Shown here: positions 22,042 through 34,212 of the stretch, piece after piece
Layout of the letters: the number at the start of each line of letters is the position of its first letter
Numbering within the stretch: the stretch's first letter is position 1
NCBI RefSeq assembly: GCF_963855985.1
Contig: NC_087097.1
Coordinates: 9,643,001 to 9,707,000, forward strand
Direction: 5' to 3'
Length of the DNA: 64,000 nt
Origin: Ostrinia nubilalis
Lineage: Eukaryota > Arthropoda > Insecta > Lepidoptera > Crambidae
The notes under the pieces: generated by a model
Told to the model about the DNA's origin: nothing
The model's input: the letters and a program-made list of their open reading frames with translations, nothing else
Database searches by the model: none
Position numbers and translations under genes: made by a program

Positions 22042-23056
22042 TAGATTATAAAAATTTTGTCATTATTTACAGAGAAAAAGTTGCTATCTATGCCTTGTCC
22101 ACAGTTTCTTTTTAACATGTTAAGAGCTCCTATATTTGTAGATCCCTGATCACAAACTGTTGTTAGAACCATAAATCCGATTTCTTTTAATTTTTTGATG
22201 ATGTCCGATAAAATTTTTGCCAGTTTTGCTGTTGATATTGTGCCTTCCACAAAATAGTGCGCAATATATTGCTTGTATTTATGTTTAGCACCCTGTATCA
22301 TAAACACTAACGCATGGTCTGCAATTTTCTTTTCTCGTCCCATGTTCTCGCCCTCTCCATAATCCACGTAGCCATCCACTTTATCAGCAATTTCGTTATA
22401 AATTATCCGTTTCTTTAACGCCATCTCGTCAAATATTAACGAGCAATATTTATTTTCCTTTGGCATACTTGATGCTTTTGCCTCTAACATATCAATTATA
22501 TTTTTATTTATACCAGGCTCCATTGGTATATTTTTTAAAATCCTTTGGAGCGTTTTAGTGCTTGGTAGCGTAAACAGCTTTTGCATATAGCGGTATGCTT
22601 TAGGGGACCGTTTAAATATAGCCAAAGCATATATTTTGTTGGCTAAAGTCCACCTTTTTCCTTGTGACTTTTTTTTGTTATTCTGCACTACATCCTTTAC
22701 TAACGATGTCAGCACTTCCGAATCTAACTTGTCTAAATTCACTCTTGACTTCGCTATATTCCTTATTGTTTTTTTTGCATTTTGTAACTGTCGCCAAAGC
22801 CTCTTCTCTTTAATTGTAAATGTTGATGAAGTGTCTGTAATAAAAACATTTCCATTAGTAAAAAAAACAACATTAAAGCAAATTGAATTGAATATTGGTT
22901 AATTAATCAGCAATTTTACTTAGTTTTTTAAATTAGGTATGTTTTATCTTACCTTTCATTTCAATGTTTTTCTTAGGTCTTTTATAACTGTGGACTAATA
23001 TTTCTGCCTGTGCATCTTGATGGCAAATGTTTTTATCATCTGAAATATTATAAATA

Positions 23057-23357
23057 GTACAAGTTTTACAAAACAATAAAACTTGTATTATTGAGCAGAG
23101 ACGATGCACAGCATCTGGTGAGAGAGATGCGTCTACTTCCGGTGTAGTTTTTTACCATTTTATACCTTAAATGAAGTCATTTCCGCAATTATTTAATAGG
23201 AATTGATTTGACTTACTTCCGTTTGCCGCCATTTTAGTCACCTGGGGGCGAGCTTGCTCGGAGTTCTTCATAGAGAGCTCACCAGGAGGCCTTCTTGGGA
23301 TGCTGTGCATCGTCTCTGCTCAATAATACAAGTTTTATTGTTTTGTAAAACTTGTAC
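23057..23357. mobile_element. MITE of 301 bp with 59-bp perfect inverted ends, TA target
   Basis: Ends GTACAAGTTTTACAAAACAA and exact complement; the match continues for about 59 bp to ..GATGCACAGCATC. TA flanks both sides (23055-23056, 23358-23359). The inner left 170 bases are a near-identical inverted copy of the right end of the adjacent 4.65-kb element (27.83-28.0 kb), so this is a deletion derivative of the same family. The first 30 bases of the end are themselves a small palindrome. Confidence 0.8.
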
Positions 23358-23987
23358 TATTATTCGGCATGTGACGATGCACAGCATCTGGTGAGAGACT
23401 TGTTTATTAGCTCCTGGTGACTACTTACCAATGGCGCTGTGTGATGAAAGTTTTCGAGTTTCTGTAACAGAACTAGAGTAGAACTTGATTAATTTCAGGG
23501 TATTAACATGTTTTGTTCTAAATGCCCAGTGAGAGCGGCTCTAATATCACAAAGTAAAAGGGTTTGTACTTTTGTATGTTTGAAATGAATAAACTGGAAA
23601 GCTACTGAACTGAATTCAGAAATTCTTAAAATGCAGATTGAGTGTGTATTGATATAATTTGCCCGCATGGCAGTGAGATTCATGCGAGTCATCATTATAA
23701 GTTTATATTACAGGCGTACGATGTGATTGAAGAGTATCCAACATGCTTTAGATCTGTTGATTAAAAGTTATTAATTAAATAATATCATGTTATTTGGCGT
23801 ATCGATCGTAGATCAGTTAATAAAAATGTCTGCCGTATAATATTGCTATTATTGTTCTGCCTACGCCAATTTCTCATCAAATAATTTCATCTATGGCTAA
23901 ATATCAACCTAAATTAAAGATGCCACAGCGAAGTCAACAATGCCAGGAGAGGTTTTAATGCCAACAGCCTTTATACTGTTTTTATTA

Positions 23988-24070
23988 TCCATGTAGATTC
24001 CTAGTACCACTTGGTGTTGAAAAAAAAACATCCATGTAGATTCCTAGTATCACTTGGTGTTGAAAAAAAT
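23988..24070. repeat. Two tandem copies of a 41-42-bp unit
   Basis: ATCCATGTAGATTCCTAGTA, then CCACTTGGTGTTGAAAAAAA, is repeated at once with one T for C change. Inside the 4.65-kb TIR element. Confidence 0.8.
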
Positions 24071-24474
24071 AATGTGTTATTATATTCTGCTGTTCGCCTC
24101 TGCTCGCCTGATTCCAGTAACTTACGCAACCGTAACAAGGGCACACCTATGTTGTTTTTTGGGCTTTGCTGTCATTTTTCCCAGTTGTTTGTATGATGCC
24201 GTAACGGTGCCGAACTTGCTCGTAGGTCAAGGTTTATTAACTTAATCTTGAAATTATTCAGGTGAGACTATGTTTTGTCATGTCAGCAGCTGATGTAGAT
24301 GGTAGGAGAAAAATATACATAAGCTAGTTTGCGAGAAGCCTCGTAAAGGTCACATTTTATATACCTACTGTTGGGTTTAAGGCCTTTATCAGGAAGTGAA
24401 ATTGGTTAAGCTTTTATGCTTAGTAAGAAAATTAAAGTTATCTTTAATATTATAGTTTTAGATTAGTAATACCA

Positions 24475-24607
24475 GCCCCCGTAGACAAGTAGCACTCTTT
24501 GATCGAATCGAAAATTGGATACGTTATAACTTCATACAGTAAAAAGAAGGCTTTTCGACCATCTCTCGACTGGTTTGCGATTCCAAAGTGAATTTTGTCT
24601 AGACCCA
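24475..24607. repeat. Short interspersed repeat or MITE, copy B (inverted relative to 9.6 kb)
   Basis: Contains TTTGATCGAATCGAAAATTG, GGCTTTTCGACCATC and GACTGGTTTGCGAT in reverse order to copy A, with terminal blocks CCCCCGTAGACAAG and TTTTGTCTAGACCCAC. About 75-80% similar to copy A by eye. Confidence 0.7.
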
Positions 24608-25973
24608 CAGGGCATAAAGGTAGTAGAAGAGTAGATAAACGATTTAGTCTTGCAAATAAATCTTGCTGTCGAGCTTCAAGAGGTAAGTATATAACTACGA
24701 CCGTTTTCCTTAGGCCATTAGTTTAACCACCAAGGCCAGGTTATTTTATAAGTTTTTAAAGTGGATTTTTGCCAGGTATGTTTTAGGAACGATACCTTAT
24801 TAACCCCAACTCAACATACTAAAAAATTGCATGTTACCTGATCCTGACGTGCAGGTCACTATGTGGTAAGAACACGGTGGAGATTATGTATTTTCATGGG
24901 TCGGCCTCGAGCCCTGCTAAGAAAAGCCAGAAAGGCCACTTCGAGGTGCTAAGTAGCAAAGATTTAGCCTAGTTTACCACCATAGCCACCCTGGCTGAAG
25001 TCGTTGCAAAGGCTGCTGGTGAATCTCTGTGGGGTCTCTGGATATCCAGTTTCCCGAACTTTTGGAATATTTACCTTTGGATCTGAACCCAGGAGATGCC
25101 ACCAAGTAGGTTGTTTTCCCCGTAAATCGACCTAGATCGTCAGATAAATTTGATTGAATCGACCTGGGAGATAGTATTTTGCGCTGTCAGAGCTATTTTT
25201 ACCCGACTGAACCGGAAGGAGGTTGTTTTTCAAGTTGAAAAGTTAGAGAGACAGTTCCAATAGAGGCTCTAAATGTGCCCCTTCCTCCCTTAGTTTCGAG
25301 TATAGACTATGGTTTGATTGTCCGATAGTAAAATTAGTGAAAGCACATGAAATGAATGAAAGAATGAAAAAATCCCCCATCGCTGATTATGATTTCTGAT
25401 ATTTTGTAGACATCCAGAAGGTTGTTAAGAGATGCTGAGCTGGAGTCTTGTGTATTGGATCAGTTGTGTGGGGTCGAGTTGTGATGAGCCCTCACTGGAG
25501 ATCAAGCTGACCATTATAGGCACTTGTCGAGTCGTATAGATTTCGTATTTACCGACAAAACCCTAGAGATGACGACTTGTTGAACCTGAGTTCACGTAAT
25601 TGACAAGGTTTAAAGTGTTCCAGAAGATAAAATGTTACACACTAACCTTCCGTTCTAGTGGTTGCTGTCTCGTCTGGTTTGTCAAAGGTGACGAGGTTTA
25701 GTAAGTAGTTTGTGATTGTATCAATGTTTTTCGGTATGCAGTAGAGAACGAGAGATTGATATAATTTTAGGGTACCTTGACAAGACATGCGGAGAGGCCG
25801 GCGGTGTCTCTGTGATCGGTATCTATATTGTTGTACCTACTGATTAGGACGTTTAATAGAATAGGTTGTTTGGTCTGTTCTTCTTGCGAAGGAATATTGT
25901 GGGTAGCAGGCTTCTGCTGAGCGGTGCCTTATCTGGTAATTTCAGCACTTGTTTTAACAGGATTTCGGTTTAT

Positions 25974-26651
25974 TTGGTCAGCGTTAGACAGTCAAGAGTG
26001 TTGAGACGCTGAATATAGCACGGCGTTGCGGGGGCAAGCACCGGCTTGGAGTTGAATGGCAGACGCATCCCTGGAACCATTGTCAGGTAACAGGTTGACC
26101 TCCGCAGTCTGATGACGCCTGCTCTTGCCCAAGATATGTTCAAAGGCAGCATCCATAGAATTTGCCGAGTGGAAAGTCACTTGATTTTGCTATTCTTATT
26201 TGGTCAGCGCTAGACAGTCAAGAGTGTTGAGACGCTGAATAAAGCACGGCGTTGCGGGGGCAAGCACCGGCTTGGAGATGAATGGCAGACGCATCCCTGG
26301 AACCATTGTCAGGTAATAGGTTGACCTCCGCAGTCTGATGACGCCTGCCTTTGCCCAAGATATGCTCAAAGGCAGCCTCCATAGAATTTGCTGAGTGGAA
26401 AGTCATTTGACTTTGCTATTCTTATTTGGTCAGCGCTAGACAGTTAAGAGTGCTGAGACGCTGAATAAAGCACGGCGTTGCGGGGGCAAGCACCGGCTTG
26501 GAGGTGAATGGCAGACGCATCCCTGGAACCATTGTCAGGTAACAGGTTGACCTCCGCAGTCTGATGACGCCTGCCACTGCCCAAGATACGCTCAAAGGCA
26601 GCCTCCATAGAATTTGCTGAGTGGATAGTCATTTGACTTTGTTGTTCTTAT
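25974..26651. repeat. Three tandem 226-bp units
   Basis: Each unit begins TTTGGTCAGCG(C/T)TAGACAG and contains GAGACGCTGAATA, GGCGTTGCGGGGGCAAGCAC, CATCCCTGGAACCATTGTCA and CCGCAGTCTGATGACGCCTG. Period 226 is set by equal spacing of identical blocks at 25992, 26218 and 26444. Units differ by a few substitutions only. Each holds the same 62-codon minus-strand ORF, but 226 is not a multiple of three, so no fused protein is possible. Moderately GC-rich compared with its surroundings. Confidence 0.9.
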
Positions 26652-29600
26652 TACGCTGCCCTGCCCTTCATTTCTAATGAATTTTATAATTATTGATTTA
26701 TTGGTCGTCTTGAGACCTGAAGGGACTGATTTGGAATCCTTGGCTTTTTGTTCTAAATCGAAGGGAGTTATTTTGAGGCTTATGTATTTGCTTTAAAGAT
26801 AATGAGATGTGTAGGTAAAGGTTACTTACTTATCAGTATTTGACGATTTTTAAGAACTAATTTAATCAGTCTAAGCAAATAAAGATACGTTTTGATTTTG
26901 CTTGAAATGACCGGCTACAGAACCAAGGTCGGATTAATTTTTAGATATCACCGGTACTAGCACAGGGTGAAAAATCCAGCACTGGGAGGGTGCTCCTCGC
27001 ACAGTGCTTATTAGGAATTTTAGCCAGGATACGCTCGTGACATGTTCAAATTCAAAAACGTTTATTGCATGTCACATTACAATTTATATGTTGTTGCAAA
27101 ATAGACGTATACATGTTCGATGCACTCAGCACATTTTGTCACACTTATTAAGCTTGTTGATTTGCAAAAAAAAAGAACACTAGAATTTAATAATTCAAGG
27201 TGGAAGCTGGCTCAGTGTTGGGGGTAGCCGCCCAGTCTACTAATAGTTGTAGTTTAAAGTGCTTTGTTGATGTGGTAAAGCATTTGTAGGTGCTTTATTT
27301 TATGAGCACAATGAGCCTTTTTAAAGTGGTATTTATTAAGAAATTCGTACCAGAAAGAGTTATCGTTCGATTGTGGTGATGCTAACAACGTATTTTAATT
27401 GGTAATGTTTAAGATTGGGGCTGACGGGGCCGCCGTTAAAATTGTATAAGATGGTGGTGGATATCAATTTATTTATACAATATAGAGATTTTCGAGAATG
27501 CTCATTTGATCGAAAAGAGTGTTAAAACTATCAGAATCCCACATACCTCGTTTCATCCGTTTTGAATCTCGCCGGTGTCCGAGTTTCTCCGGTATCCGAC
27601 GCTCTGGGTCCACCTGCTCGTCGTCCGGAAGACACTCGTCCAACTCGACACTCACCCGTTGGCGCCAACCACCATCACGTACATGTAGTTCGCGGTCACA
27701 CACGCGCGGTCAATTGCACTTTTTAATTTTAAACTTAGTATAATAACATTGAGAAATAAATTATTTCAGTAAAAATCTGAGCAGAGTTTCTGCTTACGAT
27801 GTTACTAGTTCGAAAGTTAAAGACGCTATGAAGAACTCCGAGCAAGCTCGCCCCCAGGTGACTAAAATGGCGGCAAACGGAAGTAAGTCAAATCAATTCC
27901 TATTAAATAATTGCGGAAATGACTTCATTTAAGGTATAAAATGGTAAAAAAACTACACCGGAAGTAGACGCATCTCTCTCACCAGATGCTGTGCATCGTC
28001 ACATGCCGAATAATATGCAAATTAGTTTAAAATTTATTTTGTTGTTTTATGAAACATTATTTCCAAATCAATCAATCATTATCAAGTTTTAAAAAAATGC
28101 AAAGACAGGATAATGATAGCTCTTCTCATAAAATATGAAGCGTGGGCCCACCTTCAATAACAATGACATAATATTAAATTAAAGGCATTTAGAGGTTTTA
28201 ATGTTCTGCATTCTGGATGCGGTCTGCGGGTATGTCAAGACAATCTGTAAGTGGTCGTGATAAGGCAATCAGTCACGTGTGCTTTGCGTTCTTTGTTCGT
28301 ATCCGCACGGTCAAATCGCATTAATATAAAATGTACAGAAACCTAGAATGTTGTAGGTACATATAAGTTCATTTTGACCTGACTGCAGACTGCAGAACGC
28401 ATCCAGGGTGGCATTCTTTAGTTTGAGGGAAGGCATATTTTAGAAGGTAAATAATTAGTTTGTACACTTACCATGAGTAATGGGTTTATAGGTCATATGT
28501 TCTGGTGCATTGGAAGTAGAAGGAAGAGGTTCAAAAGTTGTTTTCGCAGAAATACCAGAATCTGGTATGTCCACAGCTCCCAAACATGTTGAATTTAGTT
28601 GTTTGGTTGTAGTTATAAGGGGAACTGAAAGCAGATAATGAAATGTGAATTGGGTAATAAAATGTCATGTTCTTACCCAACTTTAGGGTACAATCAGTCT
28701 AGTACATGTCTTGCTCACATTAAAAATTACTAGCTTATAAATATTATTAAACTAGCTGACCTGGCTAATTAATGTAGATTGCCTAAAATTTTTCAAATTG
28801 GTCTGGTACTTTTTTTGAAGAATTTGTATTACACAAATTACTAAAGTCCCTCTAACTCAACACACATTCTAAGCTAAATTGTGTTACGAGTGGGTTTACT
28901 ACAATATTCAAGCTGTGGGGTTCTAACCCGCACTTTAGGCTATCTTGGCTTCGAGTTACGGAGCCGATCAAATACAAACAAACAATTAAATATTTCCTTT
29001 TTATATTATTAGTATAATTTTAGATAAACATACCTCGTTCAACTGGATTTGACTTCTTTGGAATGCAATATGAATGATCATAAAGAACTGTAACAAAGTA
29101 TAGATATAATTAATAATTGAAATTATATATTATTTATTGATAAGCATACAACACATGTTTGTGGTTACAAAGAAAGAACCTTGTTAAATTGCATTCGGTT
29201 GGTTTGTTTTGGAAACCAAAGAAAATTAATTAAGACATCTAAATAATTCAGAAAAATTGATAGATAGTAAATTAAATTTAAAAAAAATAATTGAAGTCAT
29301 CATCATACCTGTCTTGAGGTTTTCTTTATTGGAGTCTTTTACATGAAGAGGAAACTCTGTCAAAACTTCATCTGGCAAGATGGGATTGCTCAATTCCAGT
29401 GTTGGAATAGCTGAGTTCTTCAGCCGAGTTCCTTTGGCATTGAAGGATTCAGGAGTGAAGTGCCCACCACAAACAAACTTCAGTTGGTGTAACTTTTCAA
29501 TAGGTACATATGCTAAGTCTTCTATGCCAGCATTTTTAACCCACATTCGACAACTGAAATAAGAAATACCTATTAGAAAAGAAAAAGAATAACAAACTGA

Positions 29601-29892
29601 AATTTATTCATCAACTAATTTCTTTTAGTACCTATTGTTATGCAATTCATTTTCAGAGTACGAAACAAAATACTGAAATTAAAAATTGGTTATGGTTATT
29701 TACTGTATGATTAAAAATATTAATCCCAGCCTTTAAGTTTACACAATCAGTAAAATTATCTTGTAATAAATGAGTGTTATTAGAAACTTACCGGTCAGAA
29801 TCCAGAGGAAACCTACTCAAAAGTAAGGGTGATCCACCACGACTTCGCCTCTTATTACAAATAACGCACTTCTTGTTGTTTCTACTCTCCAT

Positions 29893-31216
29893 TATCAGTA
29901 GAAGCCTAAAATGAAATAGGTATTAATTAAACAAAGCCTATAATTTCTCTCCAACCAGTGTCAATGCCCTGGTTCATGCATTTACCAGTTTTGAAAGTAC
30001 ATTTACATTTTCATCACATAGGGTTGTTTTTAATGAAAAATAGATTTGTAATAGATCTAATATTTCAAGTAAGTAGATAACATACCCATTAAACAGAAAA
30101 GTAAATAAGAGTTTAAACTTCTGTAGAAGTTGAAACACAGCTTATTTAAAAGAGTCTCTATCTCACAAAAAACATAACACTGAACAGCAAACTTTATCAC
30201 GCCCGATACGGAGGAACTTAATCAACTCAACGTAAACGACAGAAAAGTTTATTTACAGTAATATTGCACCAAATCTGAGAAAATCACTTCACACGAATCA
30301 ATTCGCCGGTTAAAAACTCAAACTCAATTGACAGACATTTTTTTTCATTTGTCAAACTAACAATACTACCAACATAAGGACACTAACAATTATTTTTAGT
30401 ATGGTGGTATTGATCCGCGGGTTCCCCTGCTGTAGTGAAATCAATCCAAAATGCACTTTATTGCTTAAGGGATAAGGTTGTATATCAATTGCTACATATA
30501 GAGACTAGTTTTTGTATGAGAAGTGTCTACCCACTGGACTGTGTGGCTGGCTGACTGAACGACATTGACATTGACATAAATGGTTATTTAAATTGCCTAC
30601 GAAGTTGTTGAAAATTATACAGTAAGTTGTAATTTTTCGACATCACGGATTGGCCTATTCTATCAAAGAAGACACGTAATTGGTGGATAGATTTTAATTC
30701 ATAAAAAAACTGCAGGCAATAAAAGCATCAGTTGGACAAATGTCATTGTCAGTGTAACAATTGTTTTTTTTTTTAAGTTAAGTTTCTTTTTCGTTCCCAT
30801 TTTTGTTACAGTCGTTGCTATGACATGAGCTATCAAACAATTTCAAGGTGTTAATATGGTATGCTTTGTATTTTTTAAGCATTTTATCTGTAAAAGAATA
30901 TGCCTTAATCATTAGAAATGTCATTAATGACATGTCATGATAATCCAAAGCAATGTCAAATCATTGAATTTAAACCTTAAAATACAGTTTAATTGGCCGA
31001 AATAGATACGTACACCAATTTCTAGAAGTTTAATAAGAACTACACCGAAGCTGCACAATGAAAAGCATTGTTTGCTTGGTATAAAGACTAACCACGTATA
31101 CCATTCACGTGAAATACTGATGTGGCCCAATGATAGTCGTTTACACTAAGGTCTATCAAATTTAGTGACTTTTTACGATAAACAAATGGTATAGTGTTCT
31201 CCAAAATATATCTAAG
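29893..31216. other. Head-to-head region between the P-like gene and Derlin-2
   Basis: Divergent 5' regions. AT-rich; repeated short ACATTGACATTGACAT near 30.56 kb. No TIR matching the P-like element's other side was seen and no convincing coding sequence. Confidence 0.35.
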
Positions 31217-33578
31217 ATGGCCTATCAAACTCTTCTCCAAGAATATATGCTGATACCTCCTGTGACCAGAGCATACACTACAGCCTGTGTTGTCACTACT
31301 TTAGCTGTTGTAAGTACCTACAAGTACATAATTTGCTGATCACAAAAAAGTCAAATCCACTAAGCTCAGCTATAAAGCCTAAGATGTTACTAAAGAAGTT
31401 GTATGCAGCTAACCATTATTAGAACTATTTTTATTCTAATAAAACTTAGTCTTTGTTTGCATTAAGAGAAATACACCTTTAAAAGAAAACATTGACAGTG
31501 ATTCTATACTACAGACTAATGGTTTTGTTTGTTTCAGCAACTGGATCTTGTTTCTCCATTTCAGCTATATTTCAATCCAATCTTGATACTAAAAAGATAC
31601 CAACTATGGAGACTAATAACAACATTCCTGTTCTTTGGGAATTTAGGATTCAATTTCTTTTTCAACATGATATTTACATATAGATACTGTCGAATGCTAG
31701 AAGAAGGGTCTTTTAGAGGAAGAACAGCTGATTTTGTTGTGATGTTCATGTTTGGAGGTGTTCTCATGATTGTATCCTTTGTAAAACTATATCTAATAAT
31801 TTATTACAAGTGTTGATTTTCAGTTTCATCAGCTACAGGATAATCACAAAGTTACCAATTCTGCCCCCTCTTATTTTATTTTATTCCATAATGGAATCTA
31901 GAAGTTTTTCAAGCTCAAATGGCAATAAAAAATTTCTAAAGTTTCATAAAATATGTATTTCTTTACATTATGCAGTTGAATTTCTTTAAGATTTGGGATT
32001 GGTGTGACTTGAATTGAATATTTAAAACAAAGTTTATTTTATTAAGAATAATTTCCTCAGCAAAATATACAGCTATGTGCGTTCTTCGTTAATTTATTAT
32101 TTTTAGGTCAAGCATTCACTATCATGATTGTGTATGTTTGGTCTCGACGTAATGTGTTTGTGCGAATGAACTTTTTTGGGCTAATGAACTTCCAGGTAAT
32201 AATAAAGTTTAAGAGATAAATTATAAAGTTTACGCTTAACCTTTAACTATGGACATCGGGTCTCAGAGGCCCACCCCCCTTTCCGATTTCTCGGTTTAAA
32301 CACCTTCCCGCCACGTGTTGCTCTCGACCATCTCAGTAGCTTCAGTTTTAACTGTGTTTGGACCGAGGAGGCATAAAATCGCGTCTTCTGGCACTTACTA
32401 CGTGAGTAATAATCATTTAAAATTTTGTCCGGGTCTGGGAGACCCGATGACTTTAATTTCCATACAAACGTCTTGTATGGATGTGACTTGTCAACTATAT
32501 TTTTTTTATATTTTATTATTATAATCTTAAGTAAATTATTCTAGTTTAAGAATACATAGTGGCAGAAAGTATCTGAGTACATCAGCTATGTTATTAGCCC
32601 AACTATCTAAAGAACATTTCAGGAGTAAGGTATTAATTGTATACGATTCTGCTTTTGAGTTTAGATGTCTTAGAATTCACCATTGCTGCAGATTCCGATT
32701 CTGAATGATGTACATTTTGCCTACTTAAGTTCTCAAAGAAAGATAACACATGCCTGTGGAAATAATTTGTCTTTAGTGTTCTAGGCCACTGTGTATAAGT
32801 TTAGTAACTTTAACCCTTGTCAAAAATTTTATTTTATGTCCTTCAGAAATTCTGTTCATGTTTTTATGTTACATGGTTATTAATTAGCAAAGAAAAAAAT
32901 ATTACTTTCATTTATTAATGATCGACTGTAATCAAGGAGCCTATATGTGATGGCAAGTCAATTTACTCTGAAAAATGTCTAAGTTTTTTAAATTTGCAAA
33001 AAAATAATTAAATGATGGTTAAAATTTGATTACATTTACTACTAAATCCTTTATTAATAGTTTTAAGATATATATCAACTCTAATAAATTCAAATTGATT
33101 CAGATATGAAAATAAGAAGAATGTTAGATAGGGGTCTGTGAGACCCGACGTCCATGGGAGTGTGATTATTTTTTCACGTCCATAGTTAAAGGTTAAATAC
33201 AGTTTTTTAATTATTTTCTTTTTTTACAGGCTCCTTATTTGCCTTGGGTATTACTTGGCTTTTCTGTCCTGCTTGGTAATTCAATATCAGTAGACCTAGT
33301 TGGGATGGCCATTGGTCATGTATATTTCTTCATGGAAGATATCCTACCACGCCAACGTGGAGGGTATAGGATATTAAAGACACCACTGTTTCTGTAAGTG
33401 GTTTCTTGCAATTATCCATTTTGGAATAAAGTACAACATATTATACATATATTTTTCTTTCAGGAAAAAACTGTTTAACCCTCGAGAAGAGTACGAACCT
33501 TTGCCTGAATTGGCCCATATCAGGCCTGGTGGATTTGACTGGCGCCGACGTGAGGATGATGATGAAGACAACAGGTAA
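31217..33578 (+). CDS. Der-2: Derlin-2, ER-associated degradation factor, five exons, 242 aa
   Basis: Exons 31217-31309, 31538-31771, 32073-32195, 33230-33393 and 33464-33578; phases 0,0,0,2. The start [20 protein letters not shown] and blocks [70 protein letters not shown] and RPGGFDW match Derlin-2 along its whole length. The WR motif (LWRL) of Derlins is present. Exon 3 starts at 32073, not at the nearer AG before GTCAAGC, because only this choice supplies the conserved FFVNLLFL helix. Derlins are rhomboid pseudoproteases in the ER membrane that help retrotranslocate misfolded proteins to p97. The acidic tail is REDDDEDNR. Intron 3 carries a piggyBac-type element. AATAAA near 33934 is a candidate poly(A) signal. 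Confidence 0.96.
32240..33192. mobile_element. piggyBac-type non-autonomous element (953 bp) in Derlin-2 intron 3
   Basis: CCTTTAACTATGGAC at 32240 is exactly inverted at the right end (GTCCATAGTTAAAGG to 33192) and TTAA lies on both sides (32236-32239, 33193-33196). TTAA target with ends starting CC is the piggyBac rule. A second inner pair, CGGGTCTC and GAGACCCG, lies just inside each end. No transposase ORF. Confidence 0.88.
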
Positions 33579-33984
33579 ACAACACCTCCATGATGAAGCA
33601 AATGCCAAACATAGGGTAAATGGTTAATAATAATTTTATCTTTAGGATGAGATGTATCAGTGGTATGTATAAATAGTTATTGAGATGTTCTATTTTGTAT
33701 GAGTTTTAAATTAGGACTGCACAAAATGCAATAAATATTTTTTCTGCTTTTCGCCAATAAACCTAACCTCTGGGAAGTGTAATTGTTAGCACTGTAAGTC
33801 ATAATGAACCACAAACATGTAGGTACAAATAAATTAAAATATCCATACCTTTTATTCATCCATACTAGTTTAACTTTTAATGAATGTATTTAATAGATAT
33901 CAGTTTTTGTGAATACATACATTATCATATTAAATAAAGATTTTGATTTTTTGGGTGTATTTTGTGTGACTTCTTTGGGTACTT

Positions 33985-34145
33985 AACGCGGCAATAGCCC
34001 AACAGTCAGTCTGGCCGACTCAAGATCCGAGGAACACTGCACTTGTTCGAAACTCCCGCGCCGTTGGACTATTGTGGTGAACTCGTAACACGAAGTATAA
34101 TTTAGCTTACCAGTCGTCGTAATTAATACGTAAATACTTACATAA
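33985..34145 (+). mobile_element. tRNA-derived SINE, copy 2
   Basis: Shares GGCCGACTC(A/G)(A/T)GATCC, GACTATTGTGGTGA(A/G)CTC and TTTAGCTTA with the SINE at 2936. The B-box region is altered (TTGTTCGAAACTCCCG). No clear poly(A). Confidence 0.7.
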
Positions 34146-34212
34146 CTTGTACTTGCAAATTGCAAAGATTGATTGTTATACATACATACTCGTACTAAAT
34201 ATTAGTAAATAA

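Larger units (their letters stand above)
23360..28013. mobile_element. TIR element of 4.65 kb with about 40-bp inverted ends, TA target
   Basis: Left end TTATTCGGCATGTGACGATG, continuing through CACAGCATCTGGTGAGAGA, is perfectly inverted at the right end to 28013; TA follows on each side. It occupies intron 4 of the P-like gene, touching the 301-bp MITE with one shared TA. No ORF longer than about 76 codons is present, so it is non-autonomous or decayed. It contains a 41-bp tandem duplication near 24.0 kb, a MITE copy at 24.5 kb, three 226-bp tandem units at 26 kb, and a GC-rich patch at 27.57-27.71 kb with no recognised product. Confidence 0.75.
20441..29892 (-). pseudogene. P-element-like DNA transposase with THAP domain (THAP9-like), ORF split by a Helitron
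   Basis: Minus-strand exons are 29792-29892, 29309-29553, 29034-29087, 28472-28624, 22953-23039 and 22834 down to 20441; phases match at each junction. Exons 1-2 encode a C2CH THAP zinc finger: CVIC, FPLDSDRCRMWV, CGGHF, then SAIPTL. Exon 6 begins with a coiled-coil-like KEKRLWRQLQNAKKTIRN, then the RNase H-like core with LIFDEMALK (Asp 349) and CDQGSTN (Asp 442). The later block NQDSLENLFGIIRQ holds a likely catalytic Glu 674. A 235-bp Helitron interrupts exon 6 at 21807-22041. Leaving it out gives one open frame of 932 residues, close to THAP9 length. Two TA-target elements fill intron 4. P-type transposases cut and rejoin their transposon using GTP. No P terminal repeats were found, so a once-domesticated copy is possible. 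Confidence 0.9.

Noticed and set aside
25970..26632. Repeated 62-codon minus-strand ORFs
   Set aside because: They repeat only because the DNA is a 226-bp tandem array; the period is not a multiple of three and no motif is known.
27473..27703. 76-codon minus-strand ORF in a GC-rich patch
   Set aside because: Overlapped by a plus-strand ORF of similar size and has no recognisable motif.
23900..27800. CRISPR-like or other direct-repeat array
   Set aside because: Repeats are adjacent tandem units without spacers, and the sequence is a eukaryotic nuclear genome.
31499..31816. Derlin-2 exon 2 reading through to a stop in the intron
   Set aside because: Donor at 31771 and exon 3 at 32073 restore the conserved [13 protein letters not shown] block in frame.
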